From: Pedobacter sp.
GTDB taxonomy: Bacteria > Bacteroidota > Bacteroidia > Sphingobacteriales > Sphingobacteriaceae
DNA length: 64,000 bases
Direction: 5' to 3'
Assembly: GCF_031119335.1 (NCBI RefSeq)
Contig: NZ_JAVHXT010000015.1
Location: forward strand, 52,896 to 116,895
Part shown: piece after piece, positions 1-8,630 of the stretch
Layout: the number at the start of each line of letters is the position of its first letter
Numbering within the stretch: the first letter of the stretch is position 1
Translations under genes and position numbers: made by a program
Notes under the pieces: model-generated
The model's input: only the letters and a program-made list of their open reading frames with translations
What the model was told of the DNA's origin: nothing
The model's database searches: none

Positions 1-77
1 TGTGTTTTAAAAAAATGCGTTAATGTGCGTTTTTAGAATTTGAAACTTATTGATATAATTAACCAAATTAAAAATTT
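1..77. other. upstream leader of first SusC gene
   Basis: AT-rich non-coding sequence before the first SusC gene. No clear TAnnTTTG -7 box is visible, so the promoter may lie outside the window. The bases just before the ATG at 78 are A-rich, as is usual for Bacteroidota translation starts, which seldom use a strong Shine-Dalgarno sequence. Confidence 0.4.
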
Positions 78-3000
78 ATGAAAAGACAGTTACTCATGCT
101 TTTGTTGAGTGTTATTCTTTGTACTGTAAATGCTGTAGCCCAGCAGGTAACGGTAACGGGTAAAATAACCTCGTCAGAAGATGGTCTACCCATCCCAGGG
201 GCAACAATTCGGGTAAAGGGAAGTGCTAATGTAACCCAAACTAATGGTGAAGGTTTGTATAGCATTAAAGCAAATCAAGGAGATGTACTTCAGTTTGCCT
301 ATTTAGGTCGAACAGACCAAGAGCGTACTGTTGGTACTAATAACACCATCAATATTGCACTAAGTGAAAGCAACAATGATCTTAATGAAGTAGTTGTAGT
401 TGGTTTTGGTACGCAGAAGAAAGAGAGTTTAACAGGAGCCGTTACGTCTGTTAATGTGGAAAAGGTTTTTGGAAATCGTCCAATTCCAGATGCAGCTAGG
501 GGCTTGCAGGGTGCGGTTCCAGGTCTGTCGGTTGTGGTTCCTAGTGGTGAGGTAGGTTCAGACCCTATTATCAGAATTCGTGGTCAGGTAGGTTCGGTGT
601 TAGGCTCGTCTCAACCGTTAATACTTGTTGATAACGTAGAGATTCCTAGTATGCAATATGTAAACCCGAATGATATAGAGACAATAAGTGTGCTTAAAGA
701 TGCTGCTTCTACTGCGATCTATGGCTCTAAAGGGGCCTTTGGTGTTATTTTGATTACTACAAAAAAGGGAGCCAAAACAGATGGAAATATGGTTACGTAC
801 TCTAATAATGTAGTGTGGCAATCTCCATTTAAACCGCTTGATATAGCTGGTATCGATGGTCTAGAATATACTTTAGATGCTCATGAGAATATGAGGCAAC
901 CGGGGCCTGCGGGTGGTTTTTGGCGTATAGATAGAACTAGTTTTGAAAAAATCAAAGAATGGCAGACTAAATATGGGGGTGTAATAGGTAATGATGACCC
1001 TGTAGTTTATGGTCGTGATTGGTCTTGGGATGGTATTCAGAAATTCGGATATAGAATTTACGATCCTGTAGCGGCAATGGTTAAAGACAATGGTTTATCT
1101 CATATGCATAACCTTGGTTTAAATGGTAAAAGTGGTAGCACGAGTTATAACCTAAGTATTGGTTATTTGGGGCAAGAAGGTATGATGAAGCCTGCAAAAC
1201 ATGACGATTACAGAAGGCTTACTCCATCGTTAAATTTATCTACCAAAGTAACAGACTATTTTACGCTTCGTGGCGGTGTAAGATATGCGGAAGGGACAAA
1301 AAGAAATCCTAATTCATTAAATGCTGATGCTTTTGCTGCGGATCCTTGGTTATATCTATATCGTTGGAGCCGCTTGTTCCCAATTGGTGTTCAAGAGAAT
1401 GGCAATGATATTATAGACCCAGCCTTTTCTGCACGTATGTCTAATGATCAAATTCGAAATGAAAAGTTCTTGAATTTAAATGTAGGCGCTACTTTTAACT
1501 TAACCAAGGCTTGGGACATAAGAGCAGACTACGCTTACAGCACTCAAAATAATTTATCAACGGCATCTGTGCCTTATGTTCAGGGTCGCACACATTGGTA
1601 TGGTGTAGAAGCTCTTAGAGATGCTAACGGAGCTCAAGTATATGTTGATGAAAATGGTAACCCAACAAATACCGGAGGTGTGCCAGCTTATCAATTTCCA
1701 TTAACGGATCATACTGTAAAAGCAAATACGTATTTCTCTCAAGATAATTTTAGGTCATTTAGAAATACAATAGATATCGTATCTAATTATAATTTGACAC
1801 TGGATAAACACCAGTTTAAATTTTTAGTGGGCACGAGAATAGAATCTTTTGATTTTTCAAGTCAGTATTCATCAAGGACTAACCTGTTGAATAACGATAA
1901 TCCACAGTATAATTTTGCAGTAGGTACAGAAACTTCTGGAGGTTCTGCCAATTGGGATTCGCAAGTCGGTTTCTTTGGAAAGTTGACTTATGATTATGAA
2001 GGTAAATATCTTTTTGAAACAAGTTTGAGACGTGATGCTACATCTAAATTTCCTGCAGATTTGAGATGGAGAACTTATCCTGGGGTTTCTGCTGGTTGGG
2101 TGATCTCAAATGAAAGTTTTTTTAAGCCTATAGATCGTGTTGTTAGCTTCGCAAAACTTCGTGCTTCATGGGGTAATGTAGGAGATCAATCGGTATCTAA
2201 CTCACTTTACATCCCACAAATGGGAATTGTAAAAAATTCATGGTTAAACAGTGGGGGTATTCCATTTTTCCAATTAGGTACACCAGCTCCAGTGTCGGGT
2301 GATATATCTTGGCAGAATATCGAGCATATTAACATTGGTGCCGATTTTAGATTTTTCAACAATAAGTTAGGGCTTACCGCAGAGTTATTTCAACGCTATA
2401 CTAGAGACATGATTATTGCTGGTGATGCTTTGCCAGCTACTTTTGGTGCTACTGCTCCACAAGGTAATTTTGGTGATTTGAGAACACGTGGATGGGAGTT
2501 GAATTTGGATTTTAATCATCAATTTGCGAATGGTTTACGTTTGAGCTTTGATGGAAATCTTTCAGATGCTGTTACTTTTATTACAAAAGGGGCAGACCAT
2601 AAATTGCCGTGGGAAAATAGATTGTTAAGTAATGCTTTTTCTACAGGCCGTAGATATGGAGATGTATATGGTTTTGTAACAGATAGACTATATCAAGCTG
2701 ACGATTTTGTTTATGATGCTAACGGAGCTTTTGTTCAAACTAATATTGTATGGAATGGCGTAAGCAAGAGAACAAATAAACTGGTTGGAAATAATCCTGT
2801 TTACCAAACTTATTTCGAAGATGGTAACCAAACCATGTTGATTAGCCCGGGAGACGTGAAATTTGTAGATGTAAATGGCGATGGTTATATCGATGCGGGT
2901 AATGGTACCAATGGTAATCCTGGCGACAGAGTGGTGATTGGAAATACTACACCAAGATATCAGTATGGTTTCCGAGTAGGTGCAGACTACAAAAACTTTA

Positions 3001-3488
3001 GCTTATCTTTATTCTTCCAAGGGGTAGGTGAAAGAAAGATTTGGGGTAGTGGGCAATTGGCTATTCCTGGCTATTTTGCAAAAGAAGGCGCTATGCCACA
3101 AGCTATTGCTGAAAATTATTGGAAGCCAGATCGTACCGATGCTTTCTATCCAAGAGCCTGGAATATGAATGGTGCAGATGAAGGCTACGTAATGAGAGCA
3201 CAAAGCAGATATATGCTAGACATGTCTTACTTGAAGATAAAGAACATTACTTTAGGATATAACTTACCTGCTTCTCTACTTAAGCGAGTGAAAATAACGA
3301 ATGCAAGAGTGTACGTTTCGCTAGAAAACTTTATCACCTTTGATAATTTGAGAGGTTTGCCAATAGATCCTGAGGCAATTTCAGGAGTATCTATGTTGCG
3401 CACAGGTGGAAACTATAATTTAGGACGTACAGGTACCTCAAACCCTGCATTTAGATCCGCATCTGCAGGTCTACAGGTTGGTTTTTAA
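78..3488 (+). CDS. SusC/RagA-family TonB-linked outer-membrane transporter
   Basis: A 1136-residue outer-membrane glycan importer of the SusC family. It begins with a signal peptide ending near VAQQ (about residue 22). A carboxypeptidase-regulatory-like beta-sandwich follows (VTGKITSSEDGLPIPGA). The TonB-box/plug start is LNEVVVVGFGTQKKESLTGA (about residues 102-121), and plug motifs IRIRG and LKDAASTAIYGSKGA come next, then a long 22-strand-type barrel ending in an aromatic residue (LQVGF). It is followed 17 bp later by its SusD partner, then by a DUF4623-type lipoprotein and a GHL10 hydrolase, so all four probably form one operon. The substrate cannot be read from the sequence. Length and motifs are normal for the family. 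Confidence 0.95.
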   Translation: MKRQLLMLLLSVILCTVNAVAQQVTVTGKITSSEDGLPIPGATIRVKGSANVTQTNGEGLYSIKANQGDVLQFAYLGRTDQERTVGTNNTINIALSESNNDLNEVVVVGFGTQKKESLTGAVTSVNVEKVFGNRPIPDAARGLQGAVPGLSVVVPSGEVGSDPIIRIRGQVGSVLGSSQPLILVDNVEIPSMQYVNPNDIETISVLKDAASTAIYGSKGAFGVILITTKKGAKTDGNMVTYSNNVVWQSPFKPLDIAGIDGLEYTLDAHENMRQPGPAGGFWRIDRTSFEKIKEWQTKYGGVIGNDDPVVYGRDWSWDGIQKFGYRIYDPVAAMVKDNGLSHMHNLGLNGKSGSTSYNLSIGYLGQEGMMKPAKHDDYRRLTPSLNLSTKVTDYFTLRGGVRYAEGTKRNPNSLNADAFAADPWLYLYRWSRLFPIGVQENGNDIIDPAFSARMSNDQIRNEKFLNLNVGATFNLTKAWDIRADYAYSTQNNLSTASVPYVQGRTHWYGVEALRDANGAQVYVDENGNPTNTGGVPAYQFPLTDHTVKANTYFSQDNFRSFRNTIDIVSNYNLTLDKHQFKFLVGTRIESFDFSSQYSSRTNLLNNDNPQYNFAVGTETSGGSANWDSQVGFFGKLTYDYEGKYLFETSLRRDATSKFPADLRWRTYPGVSAGWVISNESFFKPIDRVVSFAKLRASWGNVGDQSVSNSLYIPQMGIVKNSWLNSGGIPFFQLGTPAPVSGDISWQNIEHINIGADFRFFNNKLGLTAELFQRYTRDMIIAGDALPATFGATAPQGNFGDLRTRGWELNLDFNHQFANGLRLSFDGNLSDAVTFITKGADHKLPWENRLLSNAFSTGRRYGDVYGFVTDRLYQADDFVYDANGAFVQTNIVWNGVSKRTNKLVGNNPVYQTYFEDGNQTMLISPGDVKFVDVNGDGYIDAGNGTNGNPGDRVVIGNTTPRYQYGFRVGADYKNFSLSLFFQGVGERKIWGSGQLAIPGYFAKEGAMPQAIAENYWKPDRTDAFYPRAWNMNGADEGYVMRAQSRYMLDMSYLKIKNITLGYNLPASLLKRVKITNARVYVSLENFITFDNLRGLPIDPEAISGVSMLRTGGNYNLGRTGTSNPAFRSASAGLQVGF

Positions 3489-3505
3489 TTTAAAGGAAGA
3501 AGAAA

Positions 3506-5314
3506 ATGAAAATAGCATTTAAAATAATATTCGTTTTTGTAGTGATTGTTTCTGCAGGGTGTAAGAAATTTTTGGATCGACCACCTTTAACTACTGAAAC
3601 AGACGAGACAGCTTGGACGAGCGAAGAAAAACTACGTCTTTACGCTAATAAATATTATACAGATTTTTTTACAGGATACGGTGATGGTTATACCACTACT
3701 GGAGCGCCTTTAGTAGGGTTTACCAACAGCGATGACATGGTTGTGAGAGGAAATCAACCGAATTTTACTAGAGCTGTACCTAATAGTGGTATTTGGAGCT
3801 ATACTACCATTCGTTCAATTAATATCATGTTAGATAGAATTGAAACTAAAATGTCGGGTGTATTAACGCCTGCTGCCAAAAACCACTGGAATGGTATAGG
3901 ACGTTTTTTTAGAGCTTTTAGGTATTCTCAATTAGTACAAAGTTATGGAGATGTCCCGTTTTACACTAGAGAGATTTTTGATAATGAGCTAGATGAATTA
4001 TATAAACCTAGGACACCACGTAATGAGGTAATGAATGCCGTGTACGATGACATGAAGTTCGCCATGCAAAACGTTCGTGTAGATGATGGTGATCAGAATG
4101 TGAATAGGTATGTGGTTGCTGGATTTGTTTCTAGAATAGCTTTAAGCGAAGGTACTTGGCAAAAGTATTACTATAAGAATAATGAGCAAGCAAAGAAATT
4201 CTTAGAGCTTGCTATGGAAGCTGCCGATCTGGTTATTGCTAGTAACAGGTATGATATTAATACAGATTACAAAACAATTTTTACGTCTAAAGAACTAAAG
4301 GGAAATAAGGAATGTGTGTTGTATAGAAATTATGACCCTGCTACAGGTGTTACCCATGCTATAGCATCTTATGGTAACTTGGCAGAGTCTACCCTTAACG
4401 GTCCTACTTCAGATTTACTTAAATCATATATTCTTAGCAATGGTCAAGTATGGCAAAATGCAACCCCTGCAAATGCTTCGTTTGAACTGACTAATATGAT
4501 TGCAACACGAGATTCTAGATTTGAAGCAACTTTTTACAGCAGACCTAGTGCATTAAACACAGGCTCGTACTATTATATCACTAAGTTTTTACCTCGTGAA
4601 GTAGAAAAACGTACTCAAGTAGATTTATTGGGTATGCCTCCTGAGTTTACTGGTGATAAAAATGAGACCGATGCTCCAGTGTTACGTTATGCAGAAGTTT
4701 TGCTAAATTGGATTGAAGCAAAGGTTGAATTAGAAGAATTAGGAGGAGCAGTAGTTACGCAAGCCGATATTGATAGATCAGTTAATAAAATTAGGAATAG
4801 ACCTCTAGCGGCAGAAGCTGTAGCTAAAGGCATAGTTAAAACCGTTCCACTTAGTTTAGCTGCACTTCCGGCCGATCCAAGTAGAGATCCGCAAGTTTCT
4901 GCTTTGTTGTGGGAAGTTAGAAGAGAGCGTAGAATGGAATTTGCTTTTGAAATTTTCCGCTTAGCAGATTTAAGAAGATGGTCTAAATTGGAGTATATGG
5001 ATAATAACCTTAACACTGATTTGATTACTGGTGGATGGGTTAATTTCCAAACTCAATTACCGGCTGTATTAAATAATGCAAATGTAGGAAAGCTTGCTGT
5101 AGTGAAGGAAGATGGAACAGAGATTGTTTACAACGGAACCAATGCTGCAGCAATGACTGGCTTTTACAGAAATCTTGAAAATCAAGGTCGTTTGCCATTT
5201 ATTAATCAATCCAATATTAATCCATACTTAACACCAGTTGGAATGGTGCAAATGGACGATTATAAAGCTAGAGGTTACAAATTGCAGCAAACACAGGGTT
5301 GGCCGCAAAATTAA
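3506..5314 (+). CDS. SusD/RagB-family glycan-binding lipoprotein
   Basis: A 602-residue SusD-like surface lipoprotein that would act as the lid and ligand-binding partner of the preceding SusC. The signal peptide ends in a lipobox with Cys19 (VSAGCKKFLDRPP). The N-terminal SusD region contains a TPR-like helix set (FFRAFRYSQLVQSYGDVPFYTREI, about residues 133-156, is typical). The C-terminal RagB/SusD domain carries VLRYAEVLLNWIEAKVE and WEVRRERRMEFAFE. It lies 17 bp downstream of SusC, which indicates co-transcription. The ligand is unknown. Confidence 0.94.
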   Translation: MKIAFKIIFVFVVIVSAGCKKFLDRPPLTTETDETAWTSEEKLRLYANKYYTDFFTGYGDGYTTTGAPLVGFTNSDDMVVRGNQPNFTRAVPNSGIWSYTTIRSINIMLDRIETKMSGVLTPAAKNHWNGIGRFFRAFRYSQLVQSYGDVPFYTREIFDNELDELYKPRTPRNEVMNAVYDDMKFAMQNVRVDDGDQNVNRYVVAGFVSRIALSEGTWQKYYYKNNEQAKKFLELAMEAADLVIASNRYDINTDYKTIFTSKELKGNKECVLYRNYDPATGVTHAIASYGNLAESTLNGPTSDLLKSYILSNGQVWQNATPANASFELTNMIATRDSRFEATFYSRPSALNTGSYYYITKFLPREVEKRTQVDLLGMPPEFTGDKNETDAPVLRYAEVLLNWIEAKVELEELGGAVVTQADIDRSVNKIRNRPLAAEAVAKGIVKTVPLSLAALPADPSRDPQVSALLWEVRRERRMEFAFEIFRLADLRRWSKLEYMDNNLNTDLITGGWVNFQTQLPAVLNNANVGKLAVVKEDGTEIVYNGTNAAAMTGFYRNLENQGRLPFINQSNINPYLTPVGMVQMDDYKARGYKLQQTQGWPQN

Positions 5315-5419
5315 GTATGCAATCTATATTAATACTAGACAAATTTAATATGAACCATCCATCATCAAACCGTAATGATGGTAAGGAACATCTGACAATT
5401 AAAACAAAATTAAAAACAG

Positions 5420-6868
5420 ATGAAACTAATACATAAAATATCAAAAATAGGACCTTTGGCAACCTTTGTGGGGCTGCTAATGCTTGTCGCGTGTAAAGAT
5501 GACTTGCCAAAACCGCTTGATACATCCTCGAATGTTACTGTTTTAAACAATATAAAAATAGTTAACGCTGGGGCAAATGGAAATATAGTCTTGCAAGGAG
5601 TAGTAGATGAAGATGCAAAGACCGTATGGTTTCCGAGAATAGACACGCTTACTGATTTCTCAAAACTAAAATTTGAAGCAGAGGTGTCTGGTGGAGCTAA
5701 ATTGGATAAGGAAGTTTATCCCGTAACATTTGAAGCCGGGCAATCAGAACAGGTAATTGTAGTAAAAGTAATGAGTTCGCCTCGTTTTCGCGAATATTTA
5801 GTGAGGTTGAGATTGCAGGTGCCTGTGTATGGAGCTGATTTTGAAAAAGGTACCACATATGATTTCTCGAATAATCCTCTAGGTCAATCATCCTATGATG
5901 CCTTTAATGGGCAAGCAACCAGAGGAAGTGGATTTGATGGAGAGAAAGTTTTGGTGGTGAGAAGAGAGGCCCCTCATGTACTTAACGTATCTGATTTGAA
6001 AGCAGGTACAATCAATAAAATTCCTTTAAATATTACTGGAGTTGTAGGAGGTACATTTATCACGAACATGGGCGCCCAAGTAAACGGTCATACCTATGTT
6101 GCAAACCTATCTGGAGGACAGACTAGCCCATTAAAAGTTTATCATTGGACAGATCCAAGTGCTGCTCCACAAATTATAGCTAATTTAAATGTTGCTACAA
6201 TTGCAGGCGCAGGAGTTAGACATGGCGATAATTTCTCGGCCGCCTTAGATGATCAAGGAAATGGTTTTCTCTTTTTTGGTGACAACGCTGCTACTAAAGT
6301 GTTAAGATTAAGCGTAGCCAATTATACTACTGTTAGTAATCCAACTGTTTTTGCAATGCCGTTAACAGGTGCTGGCGCCTGGACTACCTACAACCGCATT
6401 GGCAATACCAGTGAGTATTTGTTTACAGGACATGGTGCACAGCTTGCTTTGGTAAATGATGGGGGTACATCCACCTTTACTACTACCAAAATGACCACTC
6501 TTGCAAATGGCACCTCTTTCCCAATAACTAGCTCAGATGCACGTATAGTTTACTTTAATGGTGAGCGTTATTTAATTGTTGTTACGGCACCGATAGGCGC
6601 TAACGCGTTCTCTAACCTTAGGGTTTACGATATTACTAAGGGGTCAAACGTGAGAGATGCTTTAACCAATTTAAACAATCTGCCTACCATTACTCCTATC
6701 TTCGATTATTCGTTAATGGGCCCGATAGTTAATGGATCTCCGGCAGTTCAATCGGGTTTTCATGTTAAAAAAGACGGCCAAGGTAAAGATGAAAAGTTAA
6801 TGCTTTACGCAGCCACAGTTGATGGAGGATTTGTGTTTTTTGAATTCCCAGTAAAAACCTCAGATTAA
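5420..6868 (+). CDS. DUF4623/DUF5018-type surface lipoprotein
   Basis: A 482-residue lipoprotein (lipobox MLVACKDD, Cys near residue 24). The first ~130 residues look like a small beta-sandwich of the DUF5018 type, with the repeat theme 'FEAGQSEQVIVVKV'. The rest resembles DUF4623, a probable beta-propeller rich in short strands (for example TYVANLSGG, GNGFLFFGDN, YFNGERYLIVV). Proteins of this kind are frequently encoded next to SusC/D and GHL10 genes in Bacteroidota. It occupies the position of a surface glycan-binding protein in the locus, but no binding activity can be shown from sequence. The family assignment rests on recognition alone. Confidence 0.7.
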   Translation: MKLIHKISKIGPLATFVGLLMLVACKDDLPKPLDTSSNVTVLNNIKIVNAGANGNIVLQGVVDEDAKTVWFPRIDTLTDFSKLKFEAEVSGGAKLDKEVYPVTFEAGQSEQVIVVKVMSSPRFREYLVRLRLQVPVYGADFEKGTTYDFSNNPLGQSSYDAFNGQATRGSGFDGEKVLVVRREAPHVLNVSDLKAGTINKIPLNITGVVGGTFITNMGAQVNGHTYVANLSGGQTSPLKVYHWTDPSAAPQIIANLNVATIAGAGVRHGDNFSAALDDQGNGFLFFGDNAATKVLRLSVANYTTVSNPTVFAMPLTGAGAWTTYNRIGNTSEYLFTGHGAQLALVNDGGTSTFTTTKMTTLANGTSFPITSSDARIVYFNGERYLIVVTAPIGANAFSNLRVYDITKGSNVRDALTNLNNLPTITPIFDYSLMGPIVNGSPAVQSGFHVKKDGQGKDEKLMLYAATVDGGFVFFEFPVKTSD

Positions 6869-6918
6869 AACGCTCCTTATTAATGATGATGTTATTTATC
6901 AAAATAATTTATTAATCG

Positions 6919-8367
6919 ATGAAAAAAAATTGGTTACACCTTGTGATGGTGTTGGCGTTAGCAGTGTTCTTAAATGCTTGTAAAAAAGGAGGAGGTAGCG
7001 GCGATCCAACACCAGATCCAGTAAACCCGCCTACAGCTGGAGGCCCCATTTTCCCTAGAAAGGAAGTAAGGGCAGTTTGGATGACTACTGTTTGGGGTTT
7101 AGACTGGCCGCAGGGCGCCTATAGTATGGAAAGTCAGAAGCAGCAATACATCAATTATCTGGAGAAATTTAAAACATTAAACATCAACACCATTTATTTT
7201 CAAGTGAAGGGAATGGGAGATGCTTTTTATAGTTCGCCATACGAGCCGTGGAGCCAATATATTACTGGTACCCGTGGTAAAGACCCAGGATATGATGTGC
7301 TCAAATTTATGATTGACGAAGCCCACGCAAGAAATATCGAGTTTCATGCCTGGATGAATCCCTATCGTGTAGGAACTCGTACTGCTACAACCTCATTTGC
7401 TGCACTTCATCATACTATTGATGCGAGTTGGGTGGTAGATTTTCCCGAAATACGCATATACAACCCAGCTCTGCCAAAAGTTAGGGAGCGCTTGGTTGAC
7501 ATCGTAAAAGACATGATTACAAAATATGATGTAGATGGTATACATTTCGACGATTATTTTTACCCAGAAGGTGTAACCTTAGCTGACCAAGCAGATTATG
7601 CAACTTACGGTGCAGGCATTAGTACTATCCAGGAGTTTAGGAGAGAGAATGTTAATAAAGCTATAAAAGGTGTTTACGATGCCATAGTGGCAACTAAGCC
7701 GGGTGTTATCTTTTCTGTTTCTCCTGCCCCTGATATTAATAAAAACTATAATTCGTTGTACGCCGATGTGAGGAAGTGGAACGAACAGGGTTGGGTAGAT
7801 GTGGTAATTCCACAATTATATCATGAGATTGGTCACCCAACCAGCGATTTTAGAGCTCGACTTGCCAATTGGACTAACATTAGCTATAAAGCTGCTTTAA
7901 TGGTAGGACACGGCTATTATAGATTTGGAGACCCTAGTGCCGGTGCTGCTTTTCAATCGGTAGATGAGCTGCAACGACAGTTTGATATGAGTAGGCTTAA
8001 CCAAAAAGTTGTTGGAAATGTACAGTACAGAGCCCTATCTTTGAATGACAACAAAATTGGCATTACCAATAAGCTTGCTACTATATATAAAGATCCTGCT
8101 TTGATTCCGTTTTTGGGTAGGGCTGTAGCCGCAGTTCCGGCAGCTGCAACCAATGTTAGAATAGAGGGCGGAGAGTTGAAATGGAGTACTTCTGGCAGTG
8201 TAAAATCTGTAGTTTATTATTTTGCTGATTCGAAAAAAGAGGGTAAGGTTCTCGCTATTACTACAGCGAGCAGTATTGCCGCTAGTGCAAACGGACATTA
8301 TGCTGTTTCTACTATTAACGTCGATAACCAAGAAAGTAAACCATCTGATTTGGTAGAGAAAAAATAA
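6919..8367 (+). CDS. GHL10/DUF187-family glycoside-hydrolase-like lipoprotein
   Basis: A 482-residue lipoprotein (lipobox LNACKKGG, Cys21) followed by a Gly/Pro-rich linker (residues 24-41). A TIM-barrel of the glycosyl-hydrolase-like 10 family (PF02638) spans about residues 48-380. Hallmarks are EVRAVWMTTVWGLDWP at the start, NTIYFQVKGMGDAFY, FHAWMNPYR, and the probable acidic active-site strand VDGIHFDDYFYPEG. The C-terminal ~90 residues form a small FN3-like domain. Escherichia coli DigH (YddW) of the same family cleaves denuded peptidoglycan glycan; whether this protein does so is inference. It is the only enzyme in the first SusC/D locus and is followed by a good terminator. Confidence 0.85.
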   Translation: MKKNWLHLVMVLALAVFLNACKKGGGSGDPTPDPVNPPTAGGPIFPRKEVRAVWMTTVWGLDWPQGAYSMESQKQQYINYLEKFKTLNINTIYFQVKGMGDAFYSSPYEPWSQYITGTRGKDPGYDVLKFMIDEAHARNIEFHAWMNPYRVGTRTATTSFAALHHTIDASWVVDFPEIRIYNPALPKVRERLVDIVKDMITKYDVDGIHFDDYFYPEGVTLADQADYATYGAGISTIQEFRRENVNKAIKGVYDAIVATKPGVIFSVSPAPDINKNYNSLYADVRKWNEQGWVDVVIPQLYHEIGHPTSDFRARLANWTNISYKAALMVGHGYYRFGDPSAGAAFQSVDELQRQFDMSRLNQKVVGNVQYRALSLNDNKIGITNKLATIYKDPALIPFLGRAVAAVPAAATNVRIEGGELKWSTSGSVKSVVYYFADSKKEGKVLAITTASSIAASANGHYAVSTINVDNQESKPSDLVEKK

Positions 8368-8403
8368 GCATATTTAATCCAGTTTTAAAGGTATAAAAAA
8401 TTG

Positions 8404-8433
8404 AAAAGCAGCCATTTTATGGCTGCTTTTTTT
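8404..8433 (+). terminator. rho-independent terminator after GHL10 gene
   Basis: Stem AAAAGCAGCCAT / ATGGCTGCTTTT followed by a T run (TTTTTTTA). It closes the first SusC/D-DUF4623-GHL10 unit. Confidence 0.85.
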
Positions 8434-8473
8434 ATTCGTCGATTTTAACAGTACTGCTTTGCAGGTTTTTAAG

Positions 8474-8481
8474 TAATTTTG
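8474..8481 (+). promoter_or_regulatory. candidate -7 box for second SusC gene
   Basis: TAATTTTG matches the Bacteroidota TAnnTTTG -7 consensus and lies between the terminator and the second SusC gene. No TTG is found at the ideal 19-21 bp upstream (the nearest is TTTG at 8458-8461), so this is a tentative assignment. Confidence 0.35.
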
Positions 8482-8630
8482 CGCCATTCCTTCGCTCATT
8501 CCTTTAAAAAGGAGTAATTTTTTTCTTTTTTTCATGGAAAACATTTGGTTATATTTACATAAGCATTATTCTGCGTATAAATGCAGTTTTGCACGATCAA
8601 CAAAACACTATTAAACTAAATGCAAATTTT

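Noticed and set aside
618..821. Short open frames antisense to SusC, SusD, XylA, PrfA and other long genes
   Set aside because: They mirror codon structure of the real genes, lack promoters and start signals, and show no recognisable protein features.
5316..5325. TATGCAATC half-site after the first SusD gene as a xylan-regulon operator
   Set aside because: Only one arm is present, with no matching second arm. It is likely chance in AT-rich sequence.
5355..5382. Small CCATCAT / ATGATGG hairpin between SusD and the DUF4623-type gene as a terminator
   Set aside because: The stem is weak with no T run. At most it would attenuate transcription, and I cannot support it as a feature.
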